A DNA stretch of 64,000 bases from JAKANT01 sp035502095 (GTDB taxonomy: Bacteria > Pseudomonadota > Gammaproteobacteria > Burkholderiales > Burkholderiaceae_F): positions 186,001 through 250,000 of the forward strand of contig DATJUX010000026.1 of the NCBI GenBank assembly GCA_035502095.1, in the 5' to 3' direction. A program made the position numbers and the translations under genes. The notes under the pieces were generated by a model, which saw only the letters and a list, made by a program, of their open reading frames with translations, did no database searches and was not told where the DNA came from. Position 1 is the stretch's first letter; every line of letters begins with the position of its first letter. Positions 35,850 to 45,442 of the stretch are shown here, one piece after another.

Positions 35850-37106
35850 ATGGGCCGTGCCCCGACGCGGCCGGAGTCCAGCGTGTTCGAGTTCCCGCCA
35901 GCCACCCGCGAAGGCCCTGCGGAGCCCATCGATCTTGGTGTGGTGACGCCCGGCTGGCAGCCTGTGATCGCCCGCGACAAGCGGCCGGTCGGCTTCCGGC
36001 TGGTTCTGCGTGCCGGCGATGGCGCCTCGGTGCCCATGGCCGATCTGCTGGACGGCCTCCTGGGCGGCTTTATCGCCGACGATGCGACCGGCTTTCCCCA
36101 CGGCCTGATCGTGCTCGCTCCGGTCGACCTTCCGCTCGACGACTCGATGGCGGCGTGGAGCGCGCCGCGCAACGTGCTGCTCGAGATCGACCAGGACGAA
36201 CTTGCCGATGCGGTGCGGTTGCGTCGCGTGCAGGAAATCCAGCGCCGCGGCGTGCGCCTGGTGTTGCGCGTGAGCGATGGCGCACGCCTCGCCGACGCGC
36301 GGCTTCCGCTGTTCCAGTACGTCGCGATGCAAGCGGGCACACAGGGGCTTGCGCCGCGCGAATGTGCGCTGCTCGCCCTCGGGCCCGGGTCGAGCGCAGG
36401 TGTCAGCGCGGCGTTCAAGGCCGGCGCGCACGCGGTGGTCGGTTGGCCGCTCGGCGAGGCGGCGCAAGGCGCGTCGGGGACGCTGCAGCCGATGCAGCGG
36501 GCTGTGCTCGACCTGATCCGCCTCGTGCAGGCCGAAGCGGAAAATCGCGACCTCGAGCGCGCGTTCCGGGCCGAGCCGATGCTCTCGTACATGCTGCTCA
36601 CGCTCGCGAACAGCCCGGCATTCGTCCGCGGCAGGCCGATCGCTTCGATCGCACAGGCGATCCAGCTGCTCGGCTACCAGCGGCTTGTGAAGTGGCTGGT
36701 GCTGCTGATGGTGGTCGCGGCGAAAGAAACGAAGGCACTGCCGCAGATCTACACCGCGGTCGCGCGCGGTTTCCTGATGGAGAACCTCGCGGGCGCGGCG
36801 GGCGTGCGGGGCCGGGAACGCGACGAGAGTTTCATCGTCGGCGTGTTCTCGCTGCTCGACAAGATCGTCGGCCGCGACGCATCGCAGCTGTTCGGCGAGG
36901 TGCCGTTGCCGCCGGCGGTCGTGGCCGCGCTGGTCGAGCGCACCGGGCCGTTCGCGCGGTACCTCGGCCTCGCGCTAGCGCTCGAAGGCGGTGACGCCGG
37001 GATCGTGCAGGCCGGCACGAGCGCCCTGCAACTGTCCCAAGGGGCAGTCAACCAGGCCCTGCTGCAGGCGCTTGCCGCGACGGACGCGCTGCAGAGCGTC
37101 GTCTGA
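35850..37106 (+). CDS. HDOD-domain signalling protein with degenerate EAL-like N-terminus
   Basis: 418 residues. The N-terminal about 200 residues resemble the YuxH-type EAL fold (TPGWQPVIARDKRPVGFRL, then VLLEIDQDELAD), but the catalytic EAL and metal ligands are missing, so no cyclic-di-GMP hydrolysis is expected. The C-terminal HDOD domain shows YMLLTLANSPAFVRG, AIQLLGYQRLVKWLVLLM and LLDKIVGRD. HDOD proteins act as scaffolds in signalling and stress. No ribosome site is evident before ATG 35850; a GTG at codon 12 is an alternative. Divergent from the fused spermidine synthase gene; the 195-bp gap presumably contains both promoters. Confidence 0.85.
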   Translation: MGRAPTRPESSVFEFPPATREGPAEPIDLGVVTPGWQPVIARDKRPVGFRLVLRAGDGASVPMADLLDGLLGGFIADDATGFPHGLIVLAPVDLPLDDSMAAWSAPRNVLLEIDQDELADAVRLRRVQEIQRRGVRLVLRVSDGARLADARLPLFQYVAMQAGTQGLAPRECALLALGPGSSAGVSAAFKAGAHAVVGWPLGEAAQGASGTLQPMQRAVLDLIRLVQAEAENRDLERAFRAEPMLSYMLLTLANSPAFVRGRPIASIAQAIQLLGYQRLVKWLVLLMVVAAKETKALPQIYTAVARGFLMENLAGAAGVRGRERDESFIVGVFSLLDKIVGRDASQLFGEVPLPPAVVAALVERTGPFARYLGLALALEGGDAGIVQAGTSALQLSQGAVNQALLQALAATDALQSVV

Positions 37107-37109
37107 GAG

Positions 37110-38537
37110 TCAGTTCGGCACGTGCACCTTGGTGCTCTGGCAGAACGGCTGATCGGTTTCCACGGCGGCGAGCACGACCGAGCCCGTGTCGGTCGTGGAG
37201 ACGAACTGCCTGATGCTGTTTGCGAACGCCACCGGATTGGCGTTGGCACCGAACGCATCCGTGTACCAGTACAGCGGGCCCTGGACGTTGTGGACGACGT
37301 CGGCGCCGAAGAACGCGCTCCTTACGCACGCGTTGAACGGGCTTGCCGGATCGTCGAAGGCAACGCGCTGATCCTGCGTGGTCGCCGGCCCGTTCGGGGC
37401 GATGGCCGAGCAGGCCGCGCTGCCGCGCACCTGGCGCACGATCGTCGAGGCCTGTAGCGGATCGGTGACGAGAGCGCCGTTCGCGTCGAGCCCCGAGTAA
37501 CAGAGCGCGATGCTCTGCGCGAGTGCGTTGCTGCCGAGGTCGAAGTAGCGCGCCGGGTTCTTGACGACGACGGCGGGGTTGAGCGTCGCGAGTTCCGAAC
37601 CGTCGCTGCGGCGCAGGCGCAGCTGCGTTTCCCAGCGCTCGGTCAACGGTGCCAGCGTCGAAGTCTGGCCGGCGAGGACGAATGCACCGGCGAGCACCTG
37701 GTCGCTCGTCGGAATGATGCGGCCGCGTTCCGTTCCACCGGGCGGCGAGGGATCCGGGACCGGGAGGCCGGTGTTCTCCTGCAGCGTCCCGTCGGCGCGC
37801 ATGAAGCTGCCCGGGGCGCCGTAGACGGCCATCGTGCTGACGATCACGTTGACCGGATACAGCTGGACCGATGCGCCGGCATTGCAGTTCACGGCATAGA
37901 TGACCGAAAACATGTTGCTCGCGAACGCGTCCGCGGTCGAAGTCGCCTGGTTGTAGGCGACGAACAGATCGCAGCTCAGGTCGAAGCCCGGCGCGAGGGC
38001 GCCGCTCACCAGCGAGCGCGGCGCGCTGTTGACGAACGCGATCTTGTAGGCGGTGTGATCTTCGATGCGCGGCGTGGCGGACCCGACCAGCTGCTCGGAC
38101 ACGAGCCCGAAGGGAATGCCGCTCACCGCCAGCTCGCTCGTGTCGAGGGTGCCGTTGTGGTTGGCGTCGAACCCGAAGTGCTGCTGCAGGGCGGGCCAGA
38201 GCGCCGAGCCGGCCGGGTTCGTGCCGTGCTCGTGCCCGAAGGAGCAGGTCTGGCCGGTAGCGGGATCGGTCGTTTCGGGCGGATGCCAGGTCGGGTATTT
38301 CTTGCCGTCGGGTCCGATCACGAAGTAAGAATCGTGGAGCGCCTGGCTGCAGGTGTCCTGTGTCGCCGGCGTCCACTGGCTCATCGACTGGCTGTCCGGC
38401 GCGTTGGACGAGCCCCCGCTGGTCGACAACGGGTCGCCCGTGCATGAGAACACCAGCGAGCCCGTGAGCAGACAGGTCACCGCGAACGCGCTCGTCGAAC
38501 GCAACAACAACCGGGAAGGACGCAGCGAGTCGATCAT
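37110..38537 (-). CDS. Secreted protein of unknown function with EF-hand-like loop
   Basis: 475 residues. An N-terminal signal with LVFSCTGD could be a lipoprotein signal or a Sec signal. Features: SFGHEHGTNPAG (two histidines that could bind metal), a canonical 12-residue EF-hand loop DANHNGTLDTSE starting near residue 124, and at least six further cysteines in the mature part that may form disulfides. Repeated blocks of beta structure follow. I recognise no family with certainty. It is 77 bp downstream of topB on the same strand and convergent with the HDOD gene. Confidence 0.75.
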   Translation of the reverse strand: MIDSLRPSRLLLRSTSAFAVTCLLTGSLVFSCTGDPLSTSGGSSNAPDSQSMSQWTPATQDTCSQALHDSYFVIGPDGKKYPTWHPPETTDPATGQTCSFGHEHGTNPAGSALWPALQQHFGFDANHNGTLDTSELAVSGIPFGLVSEQLVGSATPRIEDHTAYKIAFVNSAPRSLVSGALAPGFDLSCDLFVAYNQATSTADAFASNMFSVIYAVNCNAGASVQLYPVNVIVSTMAVYGAPGSFMRADGTLQENTGLPVPDPSPPGGTERGRIIPTSDQVLAGAFVLAGQTSTLAPLTERWETQLRLRRSDGSELATLNPAVVVKNPARYFDLGSNALAQSIALCYSGLDANGALVTDPLQASTIVRQVRGSAACSAIAPNGPATTQDQRVAFDDPASPFNACVRSAFFGADVVHNVQGPLYWYTDAFGANANPVAFANSIRQFVSTTDTGSVVLAAVETDQPFCQSTKVHVPN

Positions 38538-38614
38538 CGAGGAGCGGCGGCGGGCACGCGCCCGATCATCGCAGCGCGAAGTATCGCCGCTCGCTGCGGC
38601 GCACCGCTACCGGA

Positions 38615-41362
38615 TCAGCGCGACGCCCTGCGGCCGGTCTTCGTGGCCTTCGCGGGCTTGCGTGCAGCGCTGCCCGCAGCGGACTTGCGCGCCGGTGCGG
38701 TCTTCGCTGCGCGTTTCATGCCTGCCTTGGCCGCGCTCTTCGCTGCGGTTTTCGGCGCGGACTTCGCCGCGCGCGCTGGCGCTTCTTCGGCGCCGGCCGC
38801 GGGCGTCCTGCGCGCCGTTGCGACAGGCGCGGCTGCGCGCGGCTCCTCGGCTCGCGGCGGCGTGCCCGCTTTTGCCGCAGGCTGCGCGCCTTTTTTTGCC
38901 GCGCCGCGCGGTGCGCGCGGCTCGAACTCGAAACCGATCGTGCCATCGGGTTTGGTGATCAGGAACGCCGCGAACTTGCGCCGCGTCCGGTTGGAGACGA
39001 AACCGCGCAGCAGATCGGTACGACCGGCGGCGAGCAGCTTGCGCACTTGGTCCGGCTCGATCGGCTGCTGCAGGATGACCCTGCTCGCGCGGAAGTCGCA
39101 GCTGCGCTCGGGGCCGACGCTCTTTTCGCACACGTAGGCCATGGGCTGCTCGTAGACGTTCGAGCGGCACTTCGGACACGATCCGAGCGGCGTCTGCCCG
39201 CTGAAGTCCACCGGTTCGCTCGAGCCCTCGTCACCGGGCGCGGCGTTGCCGAAGTCGAACTCCAGCTTGTGTTCCGGCGAGATCTTCAGCACCGCGGCAA
39301 AGGGCCGGCCCAGCTTGCTGCGAAAGCCCGTCAGTGGCCCGATCTGCTTCTCGCGCAGCAGCTGCTCGACCTCGTTGACCTCGAAGAAGCGTCCGCCCGG
39401 ATGTTTGGAGATCGAGAAGTCGCAACGGGTGCACGCGAAACGGCGGTAGTTCTCGACCACCTTGCCGCCGCAGTTGGGGCACGGCGCCTTCAGCTTGGCG
39501 TAGTCGCCCGGCACGTCGCCGGTGTCGGCGCCGCGGCGGATCCGCTCCACGATGTCGCGCGTCATGTGCGCGATCTCGCGCATGAACGTGTCGCGCTTCA
39601 GGCGCCCGCGCTCCATCTGCGCCAGCTTGTGCTCCCACTCTCCGGTGAGCTCCGGCGCATCGAGCGCGTCGACGCCGAAGCCGCGCAGCGCGCGCAGCAG
39701 CTGGAACGCCTTGGCGGTGGGGTGCAGCTCCTTGCCGTCGCGCGCGAGGTACGCCTCGGTGATCAGGCCCTCGATGATCGCCGCGCGCGTCGCGGGGGTG
39801 CCGAGTCCCTTGCCGGCCATCGCCGCGCGCAACTCGTCGTCGTCGATCAGCTTGCCCGCGCCTTCCATCGCCGAGAGCAGCGTGGCCTCCGTGTAGCGCG
39901 CGGGCGGCCTGGTCTGTTGCGCCACCGACTCGATCGTCTTGGTGCGCACCTTCTCATTCGGCTCGACCTTGACCAGCGACGCTTCCGCCTCCTGCGCTTC
40001 CTTGCCGTAGATGGCGAGCCAGCCCGGTTCGACCAGTACCTTGCCTTCGGTCTTGAACTGGTGCTGCTCGACCGTGGTGATACGCGTCGTGACCAGGTAT
40101 TCGGCGCCTGGAAAGAAGATCGCCAGGAACCGCTTGACCACGAGGTCGTAGATCTTGTGCTCCGCCTCCGAAAGGTGCTTCGGCGTCTCGAGCGTCGGGA
40201 TGATGGCGAAGTGGTCCGAGATCTTGCTGTTGTCGAACACCCGCTTGTTCGCCTTCACCCAGCCGTTCTTGCTGATCTGCCTGGTGAACGGCGCATAGGC
40301 GCGCAGCGCGCCGAGCGCGTCGACGGTCTTTTTCACCACGCCGACGTAGTCCTCCGGCAGCGCCCGCGAGTCGGTGCGCGGGTAGGTAAGCACCTTGTGG
40401 CGCTCGTACAGCGCCTGCGCCAGCGAAAGCGTCGTCTTGGCGGAGAAGCCGAAGCGCGAGTTGCCCTCGCGCTGCAGGGACGTGAGGTCGAACAGGAGCG
40501 GCGCAGCTTGCGTGCTCGGCTTGGATTCCTCGGTGACCGTCCCGTTCTTGCCGCGACATGCGGCGACGATGGCATCGGCGCGCGCCGCCTCCCAGAGGCG
40601 CTCCGGGCGGCGGTCGGGATCGTCCTCGACTTTCTTGAAATCGGGATCGAACCAGCGCGCCTCGTATTCGCCAGCACGGCAGCCGAACGTGGCGCGCACC
40701 TCCCAATAGTCGCGCGGCACGAACTGCTGGATCTTTTCCTCGCGCTCGACGACGATGGCAAGCGTCGGCGTCTGCACGCGACCGACGGTGGTGAGGAAGA
40801 ACCCGCCATCCTTGCTGTTGAACGCGGTCATCGCGCGCGTGCCGTTGATGCCGACCAGCCAGTCGGCCTCGGAGCGGCAGCGCGCGGCATCGGCGAGCGG
40901 GTGCATCTCGCTGTCGCCGCGCAACTGCGCGAACGCCTCGCGAATCGACGCCGGGGTCATCGACTGCAGCCAGAGGCGGCGGATCGGCTGCTTTGCCTTC
41001 GTGTGCTGCACGATGTAGCGAAAGATCAGCTCGCCTTCCCGGCCGGCGTCACAGGCGTTGACCAGCGCCGTCACGTCCTTGCGCTTGATGAGCTTGGTGA
41101 GCACCTTGAGACGCGGTTCCGATCTTTCGATCGGCTGCAGGTCGAAGCGCGGCGGAATGACGGGCAGGTTGTTGAACGACCATTTACCGCGCTTGACGTC
41201 GTATTCCTCGGGCGCCTTGAGTTCCAGCAGGTGGCCGACCGCCGACGAAAGCACGAACTGGTCGCTTTCGAAGTAGTCCTGCTGCTTGGTGAAGCCGCCG
41301 AGCGCGCGCGCGATGTCCGCCGCTACCGAGGGCTTCTCGCCGATGATCAGGGTTTTGCTCAT
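38615..41362 (-). CDS. topB: DNA topoisomerase III
   Basis: 915 residues. The Toprim domain starts at MSKTLIIGEKPSVAADIARAL, with acidic residues in ACDAGREGEL. The type IA core contains the catalytic Tyr327 in LTYPRTDSRALP, equivalent to Tyr328 of E. coli TopB. Zinc-ribbon modules (CPNCGG and ACTRCDFS) and repeated topoisomerase C-terminal modules (SKHPGGRFFEVNEVEQLL; KLEFDFG) follow. A Lys/Ala-rich tail of about 110 residues (AKSAAKAGMKRAAK) probably binds DNA. It relaxes and decatenates DNA and partners with helicases such as RecQ. The start is the Met aligned with E. coli; the upstream extension is not conserved. Confidence 0.97.
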   Translation of the reverse strand: MSKTLIIGEKPSVAADIARALGGFTKQQDYFESDQFVLSSAVGHLLELKAPEEYDVKRGKWSFNNLPVIPPRFDLQPIERSEPRLKVLTKLIKRKDVTALVNACDAGREGELIFRYIVQHTKAKQPIRRLWLQSMTPASIREAFAQLRGDSEMHPLADAARCRSEADWLVGINGTRAMTAFNSKDGGFFLTTVGRVQTPTLAIVVEREEKIQQFVPRDYWEVRATFGCRAGEYEARWFDPDFKKVEDDPDRRPERLWEAARADAIVAACRGKNGTVTEESKPSTQAAPLLFDLTSLQREGNSRFGFSAKTTLSLAQALYERHKVLTYPRTDSRALPEDYVGVVKKTVDALGALRAYAPFTRQISKNGWVKANKRVFDNSKISDHFAIIPTLETPKHLSEAEHKIYDLVVKRFLAIFFPGAEYLVTTRITTVEQHQFKTEGKVLVEPGWLAIYGKEAQEAEASLVKVEPNEKVRTKTIESVAQQTRPPARYTEATLLSAMEGAGKLIDDDELRAAMAGKGLGTPATRAAIIEGLITEAYLARDGKELHPTAKAFQLLRALRGFGVDALDAPELTGEWEHKLAQMERGRLKRDTFMREIAHMTRDIVERIRRGADTGDVPGDYAKLKAPCPNCGGKVVENYRRFACTRCDFSISKHPGGRFFEVNEVEQLLREKQIGPLTGFRSKLGRPFAAVLKISPEHKLEFDFGNAAPGDEGSSEPVDFSGQTPLGSCPKCRSNVYEQPMAYVCEKSVGPERSCDFRASRVILQQPIEPDQVRKLLAAGRTDLLRGFVSNRTRRKFAAFLITKPDGTIGFEFEPRAPRGAAKKGAQPAAKAGTPPRAEEPRAAAPVATARRTPAAGAEEAPARAAKSAPKTAAKSAAKAGMKRAAKTAPARKSAAGSAARKPAKATKTGRRASR

Positions 41363-41517
41363 GCGAAGTGCGCTTTGTATACGCATCGCTGCGGGCAGCA
41401 ATGCATGCAAGGAAGGGCGCCATTTTGTGCTGCGGCCCTTTTTTCAGGATATCAACGAATCGGGGGAGGAACGCAAGTCGGCCCGGACAGGTACCCGATC
41501 CCGCAGGCGGCGCCGAG

Positions 41518-41976
41518 CTACTGCAGCAGGCGATCCTCGCCGTCGTCGAGCAGTTCTTCGAGCACCAGGATGTCGATGTCCGCTTCCTGGCACCAGAGAA
41601 CCATCAGCACGATCACCTTTAGCTTGTCGAGGGAAACCGGTGCATCGGCCACCGCAAGCGCGCGCTCGATGACGATCTCGCGCTGGGTGGCACTCAGTTG
41701 TCCGGCGGCCTCGAGAAAAGCCAGGAAGCCGATGGCAGCGCTGCCGAGGTGCTCGACTTCGAAGCCGGCGTAGACACGGAAGGCGCCCGGGGACGCCTGG
41801 TTGACCAGCGCGGCGCCCTGCGTCACGCGCTCCAGGCCCTGCAACCACGCGAGCGCGTCGGTGATCTCGTCCTTGGCAAAACCGGCGGCGGTGAGCTTGC
41901 GCGTTACCGCGTCGGCATCGGCGCAGGCATTGAACGCGCCGTAGTTTTCGAACAGGTAGACGAGGATATCGAACAT
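41518..41976 (-). CDS. smg: DUF494 protein Smg
   Basis: 152 residues starting MFDILVYLFENYGAF, with the family block GSAAIGFLAFLEAAGQLSA and LDKLKVIVLMVLWCQE, ending EELLDDGEDRLLQ. This is the Smg/DUF494 family, adjacent to dprA in many gamma- and betaproteobacteria. Its role is unknown. The start at 41976 was chosen because homologues begin with MFDIL; a longer frame would reach the dprA stop. It is 53 bp downstream of dprA and 155 bp upstream of topB. Confidence 0.9.
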   Translation of the reverse strand: MFDILVYLFENYGAFNACADADAVTRKLTAAGFAKDEITDALAWLQGLERVTQGAALVNQASPGAFRVYAGFEVEHLGSAAIGFLAFLEAAGQLSATQREIVIERALAVADAPVSLDKLKVIVLMVLWCQEADIDILVLEELLDDGEDRLLQ

Positions 41977-42029
41977 CCGGTTGAACTCTACTGCCTGGGC
42001 CAGCGGCGTGTCAAAGGCGCGCACGCCCA

Positions 42030-43151
42030 TTACCGCAATCTCTGGTAGCGATTACCGGGGAGACGCTCAACATGTTGGGCCAGTTCGAGTTCCAGCAAGG
42101 CCGCGCTCAGGCTGCCCGCATCGCGCGCGCAGCGCTGCGCCAGCGTGTCGAGATCGACCGGGTCGTGCCCGAGTGCGGCGAGCAGCGCACTCTGCTCGGC
42201 GCCGATCCCGTCCGGCGCCGCCGCTTCCTCCGGGCGCCGCGATGTTGCCGGCGCCGGCAGGTGCAGCTCCTCGAGCACGTCCTGCGCGCTTTCGACCAGC
42301 TTCGCGCCGTCCTTGATCAGGCGATGGCAGCCGCGTGCCGTCGGCGAATGGATCGAGCCGGGAATCGCGAACACTTCGCGCCCGAGCTCGCCCGCGAGGC
42401 GGGCGGTGATCAGGCTGCCCGAGCGCAGCGCGGCTTCGACCACCAGCACGCCGCGTGCAAGCCCGGCGATGATGCGGTTGCGGCGCGGGAAGTTGCGCGC
42501 CAGCGCCGGCGTGCCGGGCACGAACTCGGAGAGCAGTAGCCCGCGGCCCCGGACCGCATCGGCGAGGTCGCGGTGACCCGGGGGATATACGACGTCGATG
42601 CCGGTGCCGAGTATCGCGACGGTGCTCGCGCCGGCGCCCTGTTCGGCCGCCTGCAGCGCGCCACGATGCGCGGCCGCGTCGATGCCGACCGCCAGCCCGC
42701 TGACGATGCTCAAGCCGCCGTGGGTGAGGGTCCGTGCGAAGGCTTCGGCGGTTTCGCGCCCCTGCTGCGTGCAGCTTCGGCTGCCGACGATCGCGAGCGC
42801 CGGTGTGGCGAGCAGCGTGCGCCGGCCGCACGCAAAAAGCACGGTCGGCGGATCCGGGCACTCGAGCAGCGCAGCCGGGTAGTCGGGGTCGGCGAGCGTC
42901 AGCAGCGAACGATCGGCCGCCGCGTCGAGCCAGCGTTGCGTTTTCTCGATCGTCGCCTCGATCGCCGCAGCGGGCGGCTGCCGCAGGACGCCGGAGAGTT
43001 CGGCAGGCACGTGCCTGCCGAGGGCGGTCCGTCCCGCGGCAAACACCGCCTGAGGAAGACCGAACGCGGCGAGCAGCATGCGCGCCGTGCGCGGCCCGAT
43101 GCCGGGAGTCAGAAGCAGGCGCAGCCAGGCGGCGCGCTCGGCCGGATCCAT
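42030..43151 (-). CDS. dprA: DNA-processing protein DprA/Smf
   Basis: 373 residues. A SAM-like N-terminal domain (LLLTPGIGPRTARMLLAAFG) precedes the Rossmann-like core with AIVGSRSCTQQGRETAEAF, SGLAVGIDAAAHRGAL, FPRRNRIIAGLARGVLVVE and SGSLITARLA. A C-terminal winged-helix-like domain ends YQRLR. DprA loads RecA on incoming single-stranded DNA during natural transformation. ATG at 43151 (MDPAERAAW) is preferred over GTG 43163. It lies just after a strong terminator that separates it from the LysM gene. Confidence 0.95.
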   Translation of the reverse strand: MDPAERAAWLRLLLTPGIGPRTARMLLAAFGLPQAVFAAGRTALGRHVPAELSGVLRQPPAAAIEATIEKTQRWLDAAADRSLLTLADPDYPAALLECPDPPTVLFACGRRTLLATPALAIVGSRSCTQQGRETAEAFARTLTHGGLSIVSGLAVGIDAAAHRGALQAAEQGAGASTVAILGTGIDVVYPPGHRDLADAVRGRGLLLSEFVPGTPALARNFPRRNRIIAGLARGVLVVEAALRSGSLITARLAGELGREVFAIPGSIHSPTARGCHRLIKDGAKLVESAQDVLEELHLPAPATSRRPEEAAAPDGIGAEQSALLAALGHDPVDLDTLAQRCARDAGSLSAALLELELAQHVERLPGNRYQRLR

Positions 43152-43169
43152 GTCAGCTCGCACGAAACA

Positions 43170-43200
43170 AAACGGCGCGCCGATTATCGGCGCGCCGTTT
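43170..43200 (-). terminator. Rho-independent terminator after the LysM gene
   Basis: A perfect inverted repeat of two 15-base arms (43170-43184 and 43186-43200) containing GGCGCGCC, downstream of the LysM stop codon on the minus strand. The hairpin is followed on that strand by TGTTTCG, with the end of the stem giving TTTT. It should end the LysM transcript just before dprA. Confidence 0.75.
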
Positions 43201-43226
43201 GTTGCCAGGCCTGTTCGCCGCGCTAC

Positions 43227-44531
43227 CTACTTCGACGGTGTCTTGTAGGTATCGGCTGCGCCCGGCGAGACGGTTTGCGGCGCGGTCGTCGAGAGCGGCG
43301 CCGCATTGGGGAATGCCGACACGGCGGGACGCGGCTCCATGTACCCGTACTCGACGTCATCGGGCTGAATGAAGCGATCGCCGACCTTCACCGGCTTGGA
43401 GCCCATCATGATCAGCGCGTACGAGATGTGGTCGAACACGCGGAACACGAAGATCTCGCCGATGCGCTCGTCGGGAAGCTTGATGTATTCCTTGCCCGGC
43501 ACCGTGACGTCGCGCACTGTTTCGCCAGTATCGAGCAAGGCGAGCACGTGCCCGATCTCGAGGCCGTCGGCGCGGCCGCGGTTCAGCGTGATGATGTTGC
43601 GCGGTCCAGCCTGGTTGACGCCTTCGTAGATCGAGACGATGCGGCCGTCGACCGGCCTGTCGGGACGGTGCGGCACGTACGTGATCAGGGCCTGGCGCTC
43701 GATCGGCACGAGCCGGTCGCCGACGTCCATTTCCTGCTTGCTGTCCTGCACGCGCAAGGTGGCGATCTCACCGGGCTTGGCCATGCGCGCGGTGCCGAGG
43801 TAGAAGGCCTCGTAGGCGATCGGTTTCTTGTGGTCGACGTCGTCCGGGTCGTAGAGCGCGCGTGCGGGACGGAAGACATGGTAGTTCTCGACCTTGTCGT
43901 TCGTGATGCCGCGCACGTAGGCGACGTCGCCGCGCCCGAGGTGGAGCCGGCCTTCCTGCGTGCCGACGATGCGCGGGTAACGCGTCATGTCCGCCGCGTC
44001 GTAGACGACCGGCTGGGAAAGGAACGGCTCGATCAGGTTGTTGGGAATGCTCGAGATCGCGGCGCCGCCCTCGGTGGCGGCATCGCGCACGTGCGGCGAA
44101 AGGCGCACGACATCGCCGGGCGCACCGGGGAGTGCGGCGGGGGTCGTACCGTCGGCGACCTTCAGGTACGCACGCTCGGCGCCCTTGACCAGCACCAGCA
44201 TCTGGTTCGGATAGATCAGGTGGGGGTTCTTGATCTGCTCCTTGTTCATGCCCCACAACTCGGGCCAGCGCCACGGCGAGGTGAGGAACACCTTCGAGAT
44301 GTCCCACAGCGTGTCGCCGCGCTTGACCGTGTAGGTGTCGGGTGCGTTCGGTGCCAGTGCGGACAAGGGAACGCCCGCCTGCGCGACCTCGTCGGCGACG
44401 CGGCGCTGGTCTGTCGTGATCGGATAGCGCGAGGTCGCTGATTCCTGTGCCGCGACGCCGCCTGCCAAGGCCAGGCCGGATGCGGCCAGCACCAGCCAGA
44501 TGCGCGGTCGGGGAAGATAAAACTTGTTCAT
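43227..44531 (-). CDS. LysM-domain secreted protein
   Basis: 434 residues. Signal peptide ending GGVAAQ. A LysM domain (YTVKRGDTLWDISKVFLTSP, then NPHLIYPNQMLVLV) binds peptidoglycan. The remainder (about 300 residues) is conserved in betaproteobacteria but without assigned activity, with blocks such as SIPNNLIEPFLSQPVVYD and NIITLNRGRADGLEIGHVLAL; it resembles LysM proteins next to dprA in this class. GGGAG precedes the ATG at 44531 at good distance. It is transcribed divergently from def. Confidence 0.9.
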   Translation of the reverse strand: MNKFYLPRPRIWLVLAASGLALAGGVAAQESATSRYPITTDQRRVADEVAQAGVPLSALAPNAPDTYTVKRGDTLWDISKVFLTSPWRWPELWGMNKEQIKNPHLIYPNQMLVLVKGAERAYLKVADGTTPAALPGAPGDVVRLSPHVRDAATEGGAAISSIPNNLIEPFLSQPVVYDAADMTRYPRIVGTQEGRLHLGRGDVAYVRGITNDKVENYHVFRPARALYDPDDVDHKKPIAYEAFYLGTARMAKPGEIATLRVQDSKQEMDVGDRLVPIERQALITYVPHRPDRPVDGRIVSIYEGVNQAGPRNIITLNRGRADGLEIGHVLALLDTGETVRDVTVPGKEYIKLPDERIGEIFVFRVFDHISYALIMMGSKPVKVGDRFIQPDDVEYGYMEPRPAVSAFPNAAPLSTTAPQTVSPGAADTYKTPSK

Positions 44532-44886
44532 CGAAACTCCCTCGGATCGGACCGGCGGCGCAGTCCACGGTTCGTTGCGGCGGACCGCGGAGGCAGGTCG
44601 CGCCATGCCCTGACGGGCCAAAGCATTGAAATCATGACGAAGGGCTTAAGATTCTGGACCTAGTGCCTTGATATCGCAACGGATCTTCCCAGCGGGGTCC
44701 CTAGCTGCTATTGGCGAGGCCAAGTGGCTCACCTGCGCTTGCGGTGGGCGATATTTGGCGCCGAGTATCGCTTTGCGGGGGGCTTCCGAAGGGTCAAAAA
44801 GGGATGCAAAGTGCCCTGTCCTCGGCACTGTCGAGACACGCCGAAAGCCGGTCCGATTGATCGCCCGATCCTGAAAGAGTCCTGTC
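44532..44886. other. Intergenic region between divergent LysM and def genes
   Basis: 355 bp without a gene I can support; frames across it on either strand look random. It must hold the promoters of both divergent genes. A weak sigma-70-like pair on the plus strand (TTGAAA at 44626 and TAAGAT fifteen bases later) is possible but far from def and not convincing. It is somewhat less GC-rich than its surroundings. Confidence 0.5.
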
Positions 44887-45396
44887 GTGCCATTGCTGCA
44901 AATCCTTGAATATCCCGATCCGCGCCTACGAAAGGTGGCACGACCCGTCTCGACCTTCGACGGCAGGCTGCGACAGCTGGTCGAGGACATGGGGCGGACG
45001 ATGTATGCCGCGCCGGGCATCGGCCTTGCCGCGACGCAGGTGGACGTGCACGAGTGCATCATCGTGATCGATATCTCCGAGAACAAGGACCGGCTGCGCG
45101 TCTTCATAAATCCCGAAATCGTCTGGGCGTCGGAGGAGACGGCGCTGTGCGAGGAAGGGTGCCTTTCGGTGCCGGGCATCTACGACGAGGTGCGCCGCCC
45201 GGCGCGTGTGCGGGTCAGGTTCCAGGACACCGATGGCAAGAGCCACGAGATGGATTGCGACGGCATGCTGGCCGTCTGCATCCAGCACGAAATGGATCAC
45301 CTGACCGGCAAGGTCTTCGTCGACTACCTGTCCTCGCTGAAGCAGGAGCGGATCCGCACCAAGCTCAAGAAGCGGAAATCACGGGAGGCTGCCTGA
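44887..45396 (+). CDS. def: Peptide deformylase
   Basis: 169 residues with all three motifs: GIGLAATQ, EEGCLSVPG (Cys92 metal ligand) and QHEMDHLTG (His134, Glu135, His138). It removes the formyl group from nascent proteins with a ferrous or other metal ion. The GTG start follows AAAGAG. It is the head of the gene order def-2TM-fmt-rsmB that couples initiator-methionine formylation and deformylation. Confidence 0.97.
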   Translation: MPLLQILEYPDPRLRKVARPVSTFDGRLRQLVEDMGRTMYAAPGIGLAATQVDVHECIIVIDISENKDRLRVFINPEIVWASEETALCEEGCLSVPGIYDEVRRPARVRVRFQDTDGKSHEMDCDGMLAVCIQHEMDHLTGKVFVDYLSSLKQERIRTKLKKRKSREAA

Positions 45397-45442
45397 CGCG
45401 CGCGGGGTCCGTTAGCGATCAGCCAGTTCGACGAAAAGCCCG

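Noticed and set aside
44626..44654. TTGAAA/TAAGAT promoter candidate upstream of def
   Set aside because: Spacing of 15 and great distance from the start codon make it unconvincing.
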